DNA of 35,717 bases, from assembly GCA_947584105.1 (NCBI GenBank), contig CANPWK010000001.1, positions 1-35,717 of the forward strand, in the 5' to 3' direction. This document shows, piece after piece, positions 1-9,100 of the stretch (its first letter is position 1; every line of letters starts with the position of its first letter). The stretch is from an uncultured Bacilli bacterium. GTDB taxonomy: Bacteria; Bacillota_I; Bacilli_A; RF39; UBA660. A model generated the notes under the pieces. That model did no database searches and was not told where the DNA came from. It worked only from the letters and a program-made list of their open reading frames with translations. The position numbers and the translations under genes were made by a program.

Positions 1-107
1 TTATTTGTTACTAACTTTTCATCACACTGTAAGTTGCATTTAACCTTAAAAAGTTGCGTTTACTTTAAAATTTGAGCTTATATACAATTTTTACAATTTA
101 TTGTCAT

Positions 108-647
108 TTATAATATATATAGAAAAGCTATTAATATTAAAATGCAGCCTCCAATTAATGTCGATACTCGACCCAATATTTGATTAATTTTTTTACCTAT
201 ATATAAACCACACAAAGTAAATAAAAAACTAATTAAAGAAAAAGTTAAACTTGCAATAAAAACATTATTAGTTAAGGAATTTAAACCTATTCCTAAAGAA
301 AAACTGTCAATACTAACTGAAAAACCAAATATTAACATTTGAATAAATTTCATTTTGCACATTTTATCAGAATTTCTTAAAGTATCTATAATCATTTCTA
401 GTCCAATAAATACTAATATTATACTGACTAAATAATTATTATTAATAGTAAAAATAGACAATATTTTATTGCCTAAGAAAAAACCAAGTAATGGCATAAA
501 AAAATGATATATACCAACTATTAGTGATAAAGTAAATATTTGTTTTTTATTATTATCAAGTGTCCCATACGCCAGAGCTAAACTAAATGCATCCATACTT
601 AAACTAATTGCAATTATCAATATTAAAAAAAAATTCACACCAATCAC
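108..647 (-). CDS. MntP/YtaF-family six-helix membrane protein
   Basis: A 179-aa, almost wholly hydrophobic protein with about six membrane helices in two related halves. Each half carries the family signature: SMDAFSLAL around residue 17 (Asp19) and VSIDSFSLG around residue 111 (Asp114). MntP proteins of this family export Mn2+; the related YtaF proteins are linked to sporulation. The GIYHFFMPLLG segment looks closer to MntP, whereas the position after spoIIR would fit a sporulation role, so the substrate is not settled. The leftmost start is GTG at 645-647; a second in-frame GTG three codons in sits closer to an AGGTG-like ribosome site, so the exact start is uncertain. It lies 22 bases after spoIIR on the same strand and may be cotranscribed. 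Confidence 0.75.
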   Translation of the reverse strand: MIGVNFFLILIIAISLSMDAFSLALAYGTLDNNKKQIFTLSLIVGIYHFFMPLLGFFLGNKILSIFTINNNYLVSIILVFIGLEMIIDTLRNSDKMCKMKFIQMLIFGFSVSIDSFSLGIGLNSLTNNVFIASLTFSLISFLFTLCGLYIGKKINQILGRVSTLIGGCILILIAFLYIL

Positions 648-669
648 CTAGTTCATGGTATGAAACAAA

Positions 670-1191
670 TTAAAAATATTTACTAAATAAATCATTTACT
701 AAAGTAGTATATTCAACATCATCATTGTCACTAGCTTCAATCATGCATATTGGTGGAAATAACACACACCACCAATTATCCCCTTTTCCTTCTCCTAAAG
801 TTACAACTAAAGATTCATAGTAACCATCTTTATATTCTACACCTTTATAAAATTTTTTAGGAAAATAATTATAACCAAAATTAATATCATAACCTAATGA
901 ATAATTTTTTTCTTTTAATAAACTATTTATGTCCTTATTTAAATATTCTAAATTATTTTTGATAGTATCTCTAGCATTATTAACACCTTTAACATTTTTT
1001 AATAATTTATACATATCAGCTGTAACAACATTTTTAACAGACATTTTTATATCTTGATCATAATCACTATTACTATTTGCAATAACTCTTACCCTAATTG
1101 CATCATCAGGAATCATATTATTAGTTTTAAGAGCATTTGTAATTCCTACATATAATAGAAAAATTATTATAAAATATGGTATATATTTCAT
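670..1191 (-). CDS. spoIIR: Stage II sporulation protein R
   Basis: SpoIIR is the secreted forespore signal that activates the SpoIIGA protease, which then processes pro-sigma-E in the mother cell. The 173-aa product has one N-terminal membrane or signal segment (residues 4-20). Two family hallmarks follow: DDAIRVRVIANSNSDYDQD at about 29-47 and NWWCVLFPP at about 139-147. It is shorter than the B. subtilis protein (about 224 aa), mainly because the charged C-terminal tail is missing, although a final NDLFSKYF segment resembles the family end. A strong ribosome site (GGAGG, spacing 5) precedes the ATG at 1191. It sits downstream of rsmA, separated by 72 bases that contain an inverted pair of DnaA-like boxes. 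It is one of the clearest signs that this organism belongs to a spore-forming lineage. Confidence 0.93.
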   Translation of the reverse strand: MKYIPYFIIIFLLYVGITNALKTNNMIPDDAIRVRVIANSNSDYDQDIKMSVKNVVTADMYKLLKNVKGVNNARDTIKNNLEYLNKDINSLLKEKNYSLGYDINFGYNYFPKKFYKGVEYKDGYYESLVVTLGEGKGDNWWCVLFPPICMIEASDNDDVEYTTLVNDLFSKYF

Positions 1192-1237
1192 TTTGCCTCC
1201 TATTTAATATTGTGCAAAAAAGAAATATATATTCAAG

Positions 1238-1259
1238 TTATACACATTTTTGTGAATAA
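1238..1259. promoter_or_regulatory. Inverted DnaA-box pair, site 1 (rsmA-spoIIR gap)
   Basis: TTATACACA, a 4-base TTTT spacer, then TGTGAATAA. Both arms match the DnaA box consensus TTATNCACA exactly, in inverted orientation. It lies between rsmA and spoIIR. Two more copies of the same 9-4-9 arrangement occur at 1988-2009 and 2123-2144. Confidence 0.55.
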
Positions 1260-1263
1260 TTTA

Positions 1264-2106
1264 CTATTTTTTAGCTTCAGATAGCGTATTTGCAATCTCT
1301 ATAAACACATTTATAGGGATTTGTTCGGCTCTAAAAGAAATGTTATAATCAAAATTGTGCAAAACTTTGTTTATAATTACTAAATCATATTCCTTTAAAT
1401 TATTTTTTAACGTTTTTCGCTTTTGTTTAAAACTATCTCTTACTAATTTAAAGAATAGATCAATATCATATACAGTCAATAATTTATCTTTTTTTACAAA
1501 CTCTAATACAATACTATCAACATTAGGAATAGGCATAAAAACATTTCTATTAACATCCATTAATTTCCTTATATCAAAATAATAATTTAAATATATTGAT
1601 AATGAATTATAATCTTTACTATTAACATTGGCTTTAAACCTATTTCCTACTTCTTTTTGAACCATAAATACCATTTTATCCACTGGTATTTTATCTTCTA
1701 TAATTTTAGTAATAATAGGTGTCGTTATATAATAAGGTAAATTAGCTACTAAATATAATTTGCTATAGTTATATTTTTTAATATCTTCTTTAACATTAGC
1801 TTGTAAAAAATCTTCATAAATTACTTGTACGTTATTATATTCTTTTATATTATCTTCCAATATAGGTTTAATTTCTTTATCTATTTCATAACATATAACT
1901 TGTTTTGATCGTTTTGCTAAATAATATGTCAATGATCCTGCTCCAGGACCAATCTCAATTACTAAAGTATCTAAATCGATTTGCGACTTATCCACAATTT
2001 TGTTGATAACATTTTCATCAACAATAAAATTTTGACCATATTTCTTCTTAAATTTAAATTTATTATCATTAATTGTCTTTTTTAATTCGTTTGGTGAATA
2101 TTTCAT
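1264..2106 (-). CDS. rsmA: 16S rRNA (adenine1518/1519-N6,N6) dimethyltransferase
   Basis: RsmA (KsgA) dimethylates two adjacent adenines in the 3'-terminal hairpin of 16S rRNA, using S-adenosylmethionine, during late 30S maturation. The 280-aa protein shows the family start KYGQNFIVDENV (about 22-33), the SAM-binding EIGPGAGSL (about 51-59) and the catalytic NLPYY (122-126). A helical C-terminal domain follows. Length is normal. The ATG at 2106 is preceded by a GGAGG ribosome site. In B. subtilis the RNase M5 gene rnmV lies between the 3D-domain gene yabE and ksgA; here it is absent from that place. The upstream leader holds the third inverted DnaA-like box pair, next to the terminator of the preceding gene, so rsmA probably has its own promoter or depends on read-through. 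Confidence 0.97.
   Translation of the reverse strand: MKYSPNELKKTINDNKFKFKKKYGQNFIVDENVINKIVDKSQIDLDTLVIEIGPGAGSLTYYLAKRSKQVICYEIDKEIKPILEDNIKEYNNVQVIYEDFLQANVKEDIKKYNYSKLYLVANLPYYITTPIITKIIEDKIPVDKMVFMVQKEVGNRFKANVNSKDYNSLSIYLNYYFDIRKLMDVNRNVFMPIPNVDSIVLEFVKKDKLLTVYDIDLFFKLVRDSFKQKRKTLKNNLKEYDLVIINKVLHNFDYNISFRAEQIPINVFIEIANTLSEAKK
1988..2009. promoter_or_regulatory. Inverted DnaA-box pair, site 2 (inside rsmA)
   Basis: TTATCCACA, an ATTT spacer, then TGTTGATAA. The left arm is the canonical DnaA box; the right arm (TTATCAACA on the other strand) differs at one position. It lies within the 5' part of rsmA and has the same 9-4-9 geometry as sites 1 and 3. Confidence 0.5.
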
Positions 2107-2122
2107 AAATTATCCTCCATAG

Positions 2123-2144
2123 TTATGAACATTTTTGTTAATAA
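2123..2144. promoter_or_regulatory. Inverted DnaA-box pair, site 3 (rsmA leader)
   Basis: TTATGAACA, a TTTT spacer, then TGTTAATAA. Both arms fit the relaxed form TTATNMACA that also recurs around dnaA. It lies just upstream of the rsmA ribosome site and touches the T-tract of the preceding gene's terminator. Confidence 0.45.
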
Positions 2145-2162
2145 AAAAGGGATTACCATCCC
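2143..2162 (-). terminator. Terminator of the 3D-domain gene
   Basis: On the minus strand a GGGAT/ATCCC stem with a 4-base loop is followed by TTTTTT. The stem overlaps the last codons and stop of the 3D-domain gene. The stem is only 5 bp but comparatively GC-rich for this genome. Confidence 0.6.
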
Positions 2163-2812
2163 CATCTTTGAACTGCAAATGTAGTATTGCTGCTAGTTAC
2201 AGAATATATTTCTGGATCAGATTCAGTCTTAAAAGCTAAATCCATCCATACTTCACCTCTAGCACTAGCATTTTGCATGCTAGCTCCTGTATCTAAAACA
2301 ACTGCATAAAATTCTCCTAATTTATTATGTGTTATTTTAACAACAGTTCCACAAGGAAATTTGGATAAATCTGCTGCTATTATTCTAATAGATCCAAACT
2401 CTGAATCTGAATAATATTCTCCATCGTTTGCTAAACTATACTTATTTCCATTCTTTGTTGGACAAGCAAGATTGCCTAACCCACTACATCCTGCACAATC
2501 AGCACCATATGCAGTAATTTTACCAACATATATAGCTTCATCTTTTAATGGAGCAGTATCAATTTCTTCTTCCTTTGGTTGTTCAACCTCTTTTTTATCC
2601 TCTATTTTTTCTTCTTTTACAGGTTCAACTTTAATTTCCAAATAATTATAAGATGCAACCATATCTTTAGGTTTTATCTTATAATTTAATATCATTGCTA
2701 CTTTTTCCTTTGATTTTTTTGAAATAATTGAAACAGTGTTAATAACTACCATTAAAACTATTAAAAATAATAATCCCGAAGTAACTAAAGCTGACATTTT
2801 TTTTAAATTCAT
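2153..2812 (-). CDS. Membrane-anchored 3D-domain (YabE-like) protein
   Basis: A 219-aa protein with one N-terminal membrane helix (about 11-30), a Glu/Lys-rich linker (about 60-92) and a C-terminal 3D domain, the double-psi beta-barrel found in cell-wall lytic transglycosylase-like proteins. The three domain-defining aspartates are visible: AADLSKFP (Asp148), VVLDTG (Asp174) and WMDLAF (Asp191), and the protein ends RWGW. There are no LysM or G5 repeats, unlike B. subtilis YabE, but it holds the same slot between tatD and rsmA. Four cysteines (DCAGC, LACP, FPCG) lie inside or beside the domain, which is unusual and could allow disulphides outside the membrane. It is likely to act on peptidoglycan at the cell surface, possibly in spore germination or outgrowth; the substrate is inferred. 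It has its own promoter and terminator. Confidence 0.85.
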   Translation of the reverse strand: MNLKKMSALVTSGLLFLIVLMVVINTVSIISKKSKEKVAMILNYKIKPKDMVASYNYLEIKVEPVKEEKIEDKKEVEQPKEEEIDTAPLKDEAIYVGKITAYGADCAGCSGLGNLACPTKNGNKYSLANDGEYYSDSEFGSIRIIAADLSKFPCGTVVKITHNKLGEFYAVVLDTGASMQNASARGEVWMDLAFKTESDPEIYSVTSSNTTFAVQRWGW

Positions 2813-2846
2813 CTTTTCACCTCAGCGTCATCTAATGACAATTGTT

Positions 2847-2875
2847 ATTGTAACACATATATACATATTAGTCAA
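2847..2875 (-). promoter_or_regulatory. Sigma-A-type promoter of the 3D-domain gene
   Basis: On the minus strand TTGACT (2870-2875), a 17-base spacer and TACAAT (2847-2852). The -35 element overlaps the TGA stop codon of tatD. A short leader then runs to the ATG at 2812. Confidence 0.7.
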
Positions 2876-3612
2876 ATTAGTGATTTAATTGAAAATAATT
2901 TAATTGATGTTTTATAGATTATATTTGATAATTCATCAATATTAATATTTTTTACTTCAGATAATTTTTTGAGTGTCAAGTAAATATTTTTAGGAACATT
3001 CTCTTTTCCTCTATATGGTTCTGGTGACATATAAGGGCTATCTGTTTCAAGAACAATATCACTAATATCAATGCTATTTACAACATCACGTAACTTATAA
3101 CCATTTTTAAATGTCAAAACCCCTCCAACACCAATTTTATATCCTAATTTAATAAAATTTTTAGCCATTTCAATACTAGAAGAAAAGCAATGAATTACTC
3201 CTTCTAATTTATATTCACTTAATATATTATATGTATCTAAAATAGAATCCCTACTATGAACGACTATTGGTTTATTATATTTTTTAGCTATATCCAATTG
3301 TAATCTAAATAAAGCTTTTTGCTGTTCCTTATTTTCCTTAGTATAATGATAATCTAAACCAATTTCTCCTATCCCAACTATTTTTTTATTATCTAAATTA
3401 TCAATTATAATATTAATATCATAGTTATTATTAGCTTCCTCTGGATGAATTCCTAAAGTACCATATACATTTGGATACTTGTTTACAAGTTCAAGTACTT
3501 TCAAATTAGATTTATTATCATATCCACTTGTAATTATTATCCCATCAAATTCATTTATTGCCTCTTCTATATTATTTAAACTATCTAAATGACAATGTGT
3601 ATCAATAATCAT
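2872..3612 (-). CDS. tatD: TatD-family metal-dependent deoxyribonuclease
   Basis: TatD-family TIM-barrel hydrolases are metal-dependent nucleases associated with DNA repair and with trimming 3' ends. The 246-aa protein has the metal-binding HxH at its start (MIIDTHCHLD, His6 and His8), the GEIGLDYHY block with its metal-binding Glu, VHSRDS, VIHCFSSS, and the terminal ETDSPYMSPEPYRG block. Length is normal. An upstream in-frame GTG exists, but it forms part of the GTGGAGGT ribosome site; the ATG at 3610-3612, with GGAGGT five bases before it, is the better start. The gene ends with TGA, showing that UGA is not read as Trp here. It follows metG as in B. subtilis, with a small membrane protein gene in between. 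Confidence 0.93.
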   Translation of the reverse strand: MIIDTHCHLDSLNNIEEAINEFDGIIITSGYDNKSNLKVLELVNKYPNVYGTLGIHPEEANNNYDINIIIDNLDNKKIVGIGEIGLDYHYTKENKEQQKALFRLQLDIAKKYNKPIVVHSRDSILDTYNILSEYKLEGVIHCFSSSIEMAKNFIKLGYKIGVGGVLTFKNGYKLRDVVNSIDISDIVLETDSPYMSPEPYRGKENVPKNIYLTLKKLSEVKNINIDELSNIIYKTSIKLFSIKSLI

Positions 3613-3630
3613 AATTACCTCCACAAAAAA

Positions 3631-3639
3631 ATTATACCA
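3631..3639 (-). promoter_or_regulatory. Extended -10 promoter of tatD (candidate)
   Basis: On the minus strand TGGTATAAT: a perfect -10 hexamer with an extended TGN, about 20 bases upstream of the tatD ATG. The -35 region is poor, as is common for extended -10 promoters. Confidence 0.45.
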
Positions 3640-3656
3640 TAATATAAGTATAATTT

Positions 3657-3821
3657 TTAGTCTTTTTGTGCTTTAATACATAAAAATATATAAACATATA
3701 ACACAATTAAATAAATAAAATCTACTATATCTAAACTAACAACAAAACTTCCAATTAAACACATGGTAATAGTTGCTACAAGCATTATGAGTAACAACTT
3801 ACCACTATTATCTGTTGTCAT
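3657..3821 (-). CDS. Small two-helix membrane protein, 54 aa
   Basis: I do not recognise this gene. The frame runs from the ATG at 3819-3821 to the TAA at 3657-3659. It encodes a 54-aa protein with a polar start (MTTDNSGK), two hydrophobic stretches (about 9-30 and 33-49) and a short basic end (KAQKD). The ribosome site AAGGAG lies 7 bases before the ATG, which is the main reason for believing it. It lies between metG and tatD on the same strand with no overlap. It is probably an inner-membrane peptide, with no function that can be inferred from the sequence. Confidence 0.6.
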   Translation of the reverse strand: MTTDNSGKLLLIMLVATITMCLIGSFVVSLDIVDFIYLIVLYVYIFLCIKAQKD

Positions 3822-3918
3822 ACATTCTCTCCTTATCCTTGTTAACTATATCACAATATTTAACAAAATACAAAGAGATTTTGATTATTTCATTCGACTT
3901 TTTCCTACATTTTACACA

Positions 3919-5454
3919 TTAATTGACACTTTTATCAATTCTTACAAATAATGGTGTTGGATCATTCAATTTAATATCATAATCTAAACCATTAAATTCC
4001 TTGATAGAATCGTAAGAATTATTCTCAGTATTTAACTGTTTTAATATATTCATGGATGTATCTGGTAAAAATGGACTTAATAAAACTGCTCCTATTCTGA
4101 TTGCTTCAAGTAAATTATATATAACGGTTTTTAATCTTTCTATATTACCTTCTTTAGCTAAATTCCAAGGCATAGTTTCATCAATATATTTATTAGATTT
4201 TCTAAATATATCAAATACTGCATCTATTGCACTTGCTATATGATAATCTTCCATATAAGTATCAACTTTATCACGGGCAGATAAAACTAAATCTATCAAT
4301 TCTTCATCTACCTTTTCTTTGGTATTAGGTTCTGGTACTACACCGTTAAAATATTTTTTTGCCATTGATATAGTACGATTTACTAAATTACCTAAAATAT
4401 TAGCTAAATCAGAATTATATCTTTCAGTTATAAGTTCATCTGTAAATATGCCGTCACTAGCAAATGGAATTTCATGTAACATATAATACCTTACTGCATC
4501 AACACCATATTTATTTACTAAATCATCTGCATATGCAATATTTCCTCTAGATTTACTCATTTTTTCTTTTCCCATTAATAACCATGGATGCCCAAAAATT
4601 TTCTTTGGTAATGGTAAATCAAGAGCCATAAGCATAATTGGCCAATAAATAGTATGAAATCTTAAAATATCTTTACCTATTAAATGAATATCAGCTGGCC
4701 AATACTTTTCAAATTTCTCACTACTACCATCAGGATCATATCCTAAAAACGTTATATAATTACTAAGAGCATCAATCCATACATATATAACATGTTTATC
4801 ATCAAATGATACTGGTATTCCCCAATCAAATGAAGAACGGGACACACATAAGTCTTGCAATCCAGGTTTAATAAAATTATTTATCATTTCATTTTTTCGA
4901 CTTTCTGGTTGTATAAATTGTGGATGATCATTTATATATTTAACAAGCCTATCAGAATAATTACTTAATTTGAAAAAGTAAGCTTCTTCACTAGCTTTTT
5001 TTACTTCCCTACCACAATCAGGACATTTGCCATCAACTAATTGTGACTCCGTAAAAAAAGATTCACATGGGGTACAATATAATCCCTCATATTTTCCTTT
5101 ATATATATCCCCTTGATCATATAATTTTTTAAAAATCTTTTGGACTATTATTTTATGATGTGGGTTAGTTGTTCTAACAAATTTATCATAACTAGTATTC
5201 ATAATATCCCATATTTGTTTCACTTCCATTGAAACTTTATCAACATATTCTTGAGGATTTAATGATTGCTCTTTTGCCTTTAATTCTATTTTTTCCCCAT
5301 GTTCATCAGTTCCAGTTTGAAAATATACATCATAACCTAAAAGTCTTTTATATCGTGCTATTGCATCTGCTAAAACTATTTCATAGGTATTTCCTATATG
5401 TGGTTTTGATGATGTATAAGCAATTGCAGTTGATATATAAAATTTTTTCTGCAT
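3919..5454 (-). CDS. metG: Methionyl-tRNA synthetase
   Basis: MetRS charges tRNA-Met with methionine, using ATP. The 511-aa class I synthetase shows the PHIGN version of the HIGH motif (18-22), a zinc knuckle formed by four cysteines (127, 130, 144, 147) and the KMSKS loop (298-302). An anticodon-binding helical domain follows. The protein stops at about residue 511 without the C-terminal EMAPII-like tRNA-binding/dimerisation domain present in the roughly 660-aa B. subtilis enzyme. Short MetRS forms of this kind are known, so this is not clearly a truncation. The 95-base leader after spoVT contains two short hairpins but is too short for a T-box. The order spoVT - metG - (small ORF) - tatD is a compressed version of the Bacillus layout. 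Confidence 0.97.
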   Translation of the reverse strand: MQKKFYISTAIAYTSSKPHIGNTYEIVLADAIARYKRLLGYDVYFQTGTDEHGEKIELKAKEQSLNPQEYVDKVSMEVKQIWDIMNTSYDKFVRTTNPHHKIIVQKIFKKLYDQGDIYKGKYEGLYCTPCESFFTESQLVDGKCPDCGREVKKASEEAYFFKLSNYSDRLVKYINDHPQFIQPESRKNEMINNFIKPGLQDLCVSRSSFDWGIPVSFDDKHVIYVWIDALSNYITFLGYDPDGSSEKFEKYWPADIHLIGKDILRFHTIYWPIMLMALDLPLPKKIFGHPWLLMGKEKMSKSRGNIAYADDLVNKYGVDAVRYYMLHEIPFASDGIFTDELITERYNSDLANILGNLVNRTISMAKKYFNGVVPEPNTKEKVDEELIDLVLSARDKVDTYMEDYHIASAIDAVFDIFRKSNKYIDETMPWNLAKEGNIERLKTVIYNLLEAIRIGAVLLSPFLPDTSMNILKQLNTENNSYDSIKEFNGLDYDIKLNDPTPLFVRIDKSVN

Positions 5455-5549
5455 AATTCCTCCAATTTCAATAAAATAACCACTATAGCGTTATTATTCT
5501 TATATTCCAATATTACGCTCTTTCGCGTTTTATTATAACACACAAATAT

Positions 5550-6080
5550 TTATTCTTCAAGATACTTAGTTATAAAAGATGAGACAATTTCAACTATGTG
5601 CATCTGATCTATATTCAATTTTTCTTCTGTTGAAAAAATTAATATCATTCCAATAGTTTCTCCATCCTTAATTATAGGATTAGTAATATAAGTACAATTA
5701 AATAATTCCTTTTCAGTTACTTTTAATTCTTTTTTAAATCCTTCAAATATTTTTTCTCTTTTTTCTATTTTTGATGCTATTTCTTCGCTTATATTTTTAT
5801 CAAGTAAACTTTTTTTTAATGGACCACTACATGCTATTATTTTATGTAAATCTGTTATTATGATATTATATTTCATAAAACTATACATAGCATCAGTTAA
5901 TTCTTGAGCTAGATCATTAATTCTATTCATTATAGAAAACTTTTTTAATATAATTCTTTCATTTTCTACAAATATTTCTATATTTTCACCAACTCTTAAT
6001 CTTAAAGATTTTCTAATTTCTTTAGGTATTACAATTCTTCCTAGCTCATCTATTCTTCTTATTATTCCAGTTGATTTCAT
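5550..6080 (-). CDS. spoVT: Stage V sporulation regulator SpoVT (AbrB family)
   Basis: SpoVT is a forespore transcription factor that tunes sigma-G-dependent genes. The 176-aa protein has an N-terminal AbrB-type swapped-hairpin DNA-binding domain (STGIIRRIDELGRIVIPKEI at 3-22) and a C-terminal GAF-like domain (from about residue 55 to the end). The full two-domain length and its position next to mfd match SpoVT rather than the short AbrB proteins. B. subtilis has the same order pth (spoVC) - mfd - spoVT, with a small gene (fin) between pth and mfd that is not seen here. The ribosome site GAGAGG precedes the ATG at 6080. Confidence 0.93.
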   Translation of the reverse strand: MKSTGIIRRIDELGRIVIPKEIRKSLRLRVGENIEIFVENERIILKKFSIMNRINDLAQELTDAMYSFMKYNIIITDLHKIIACSGPLKKSLLDKNISEEIASKIEKREKIFEGFKKELKVTEKELFNCTYITNPIIKDGETIGMILIFSTEEKLNIDQMHIVEIVSSFITKYLEE

Positions 6081-6160
6081 ATTACCTCTCTTTCTAATTA
6101 TATTGTGGAAAAAAAGGTTTTTTTTATTCTAGAAATATGGAATTTTATACTATTTATTAA

Positions 6161-9100
6161 TTACTCTATTTTCTTTTTTTTGATGGATTTTTTTATGATA
6201 TCTATCATATCTATTAAATAGTATATAAAATGCTTATCTAAATTTACTATATCAAGATTTATAATTAATTGTTCATTTTTCATAGAAAATCTAAATTTGC
6301 GTGTTAATTTCATTAAATCTAAGAAAAGAATTTCTCCATCTATTTCTTTCGTTAAAGACTTTGATAAAGTTATTGCAATAAAATTTTTAGTTTGCTGAAC
6401 ATTTTTAATATCTACACTTTTAATGATTTTTTCAAATAATTCTTCATACATATATATCACAATATTATCATCAAGAACACCAAATCTATCTGTTAATTCT
6501 TTTTTAGTTTTTTCTAAAGATTCAATAGAATCAATCTTATTAATCATTTGATGAATTTCTATTTTTAATTCTTCTTCTTTTGCATATTTATCATCGATAG
6601 TTGTTTCCACTTCAATTAAAGGATTTTCATTTATCTCTTTATTTTCAACTTTTAAACCTTTTAATTTGTTAACTTCTTCATTTAACATATTTAAAAATAA
6701 CTCTACACCTACACTATCAATAAATCCTGATTGTTCCTGACCTAATATATCTCCTGCGCCTCTTATTGACAAATCACGCATTGCAATCGAAAAGCCACTA
6801 CCAAGTTCGGTAAATTCTTTTATAACATTAAGTCTTTTTTTAGCAATATCTGATAATATTTTTCCCTTATTATACATTAGATATGCATAAGCAATTTTAG
6901 AACTTCTACCTACTCTACCCCTAATTTGATATAATTGAGATAAACCATATTTATCAGCATCAATAATTATTAATGTATTAACGTTTGGAATATCAATTCC
7001 TGTTTCAATTATAGTTGTACAAAGTAAAACATCATATTCTTTGTTTATAAATTTATACATTATATCTTCTAACTCTTGTTTTTTCATTTTTCCATGGCCA
7101 CATATTATTCGAGCTTCTGGTACAAGATTTTGAAAAGTTACCAATTTATTTGTCATGTCTTCTATATTATTATATAGGATAAATACTTGCCCATTTCTTG
7201 CCAATTCTTTATAAATTGCATCTTTTATAACATTTTGATTTTCTTCTAATACATAAGTTTGTATTGGATATCTATCAATAGGTGGAGTTTCTATTAAAGA
7301 TAAACTTCTAACACCGGCTAAAGACATTTGTAAAGTACGCGGTATTGGAGTTGCACTAAGGGTTAAAACGTCTATATTATTTTTATATTCCTTAATTTTT
7401 TCTTTATGCTTAACTCCAAATCTTTGTTCCTCATCCACAACAAGTAATCCTAATCTTTTACATTTAATATCATTACTTAGTATTCTATGAGTCCCAATTA
7501 ACAAATCTACTTTTCCGTTACTTAAATCATCTATAATTTGTTGTTGTTTCTTTATTGGAACAAATCTATTTAGTAATTCTATTCTAACTGGAAATTCTTT
7601 AAATCTTTCCTGAGCATTTAAATAATGTTGTCGAGAAAGTATTGTTGTTGGACATAAAAACATTACCTGTTTATTAGAAATTATTGCTTTAAATATAGCA
7701 CGAAAAGCAACCTCAGTTTTTCCATATCCAACATCTCCACAAAGCAAACGATCCATTGGTATTTTCTTTTCCATATCTTTTTTTATTTCTTCAGTTACCT
7801 TTAATTGATCTGCTGTTTCTTTATAAGGAAAACTTTTTTCAAATTCTCTTTGCTCTTCTGTATCTTTCGAAAATGCATAACCAATAGCAGTTTCTCTTTC
7901 TGAATACAATTTCAATAAATCTCCTGCAATATTTTCTATTTTTTTCTTTATTCTTAATTTAGTTTTTATCCATTCAGTACCGCCCAATTTATTAATTTTA
8001 GGAATTATACCTTCATTTGATGAATATTTATTTATTAATTCTAATTTTTCCACTGGAATATATAATTTATCAGAATCTTTGTATTCAACAGTAATATAAT
8101 CTTTTTTTAAACCGTTTTTTGTAAGAGTCTTTATACCTTTATAAATACCTATTCCATGGGTATAATGAACTACATAATCTCCAATATTCAATTTATTGAT
8201 GTCTCTAATTTTTGATCCTAGTTTAAAATTCGATTTATATGATGTAATATTTTCTTTCTTATTAAATAATTCTTTTTCAGAAACAACCACAAAATTTTGT
8301 ATTACAAAACCATTATTTATTTTTTTTACTACTAGATTTATTTGATTGTCTATTATATTATCTATATCTGTTATAATTAAATTCATACCATTTAATTCTT
8401 CATAAATCTTATTTAATTTATATCGATCAGATAAACATACGATAATAGTTTTACCATCTTTTATATATTGTTTAAATCTTTTAATAATTTCTTCTTTGCC
8501 ACCTTTAAAATTTTCTAAATCAAATGCTTGGAATTTATTTTTATTTAAATTTATTTTATTATCAAAAGGTACAAATTCTATTTCTTCATAATTATATGAA
8601 GGCAATAATTCAAACATAAAATTAGTTTTTTTATCTATTTCATTTGTTTTTTTATATTCTTCTATTTCATCTATTAATAATTTATAATTATTATAAATAC
8701 TATTCTTATCATCGTATATAATTATTGGACTATTTAAATAATCCAAGATGGAAAAAGGCTTAATATATTTTACTATTTCCCTTTGTTTTGGTTCTATCTC
8801 TAAATTATTTTCTACTATAAATTCAGTTACTGGATCTATTTGCACTTTTTCTATTTGCAATTTAGAAATTTGGGTATCAACATCAAATTCACTGATTCTC
8901 TCAATCTGATCTCCCCAAAACTCTAACCTTATAGGATTAGAATAATTTATAGGAAAGATATCTATAATAAAACCTCTTACGGCTATTTCTCCTGTTTTAT
9001 TTACTAACGATTCTCTTTTATAACCTATTTTATATAATCTTTTCACTATATCGTTCATATTGATATCTTCATCTTTATTTAAAACTAAAGTTGAATTTCT

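Noticed and set aside
1..107. Search for a gene or RNA in the left edge
   Set aside because: No frame with a ribosome site and no convincing hairpin; only A+T-rich intergenic sequence is visible.
1355..1582. Open frame on the plus strand opposite rsmA, and many similar plus- or minus-strand frames opposite metG, mfd, holB, gyrA, gyrB, recF, dnaN, dnaA, mnmE, mnmG and noc
   Set aside because: They lie antisense to well-supported genes, lack ribosome sites and have no family motifs. They arise because A+T-rich coding sequence leaves the opposite frames open.
2872..2874. Mycoplasma-type genetic code (UGA = Trp), considered because of the low G+C
   Set aside because: TGA is the natural stop of tatD, cdd, rsmI and recF at family-typical ends.
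3763..3951. 62-codon plus-strand frame between tatD and metG
   Set aside because: It is antisense to the 54-aa membrane peptide gene and the metG 3' end, with no ribosome site. The minus-strand frame has a strong one.
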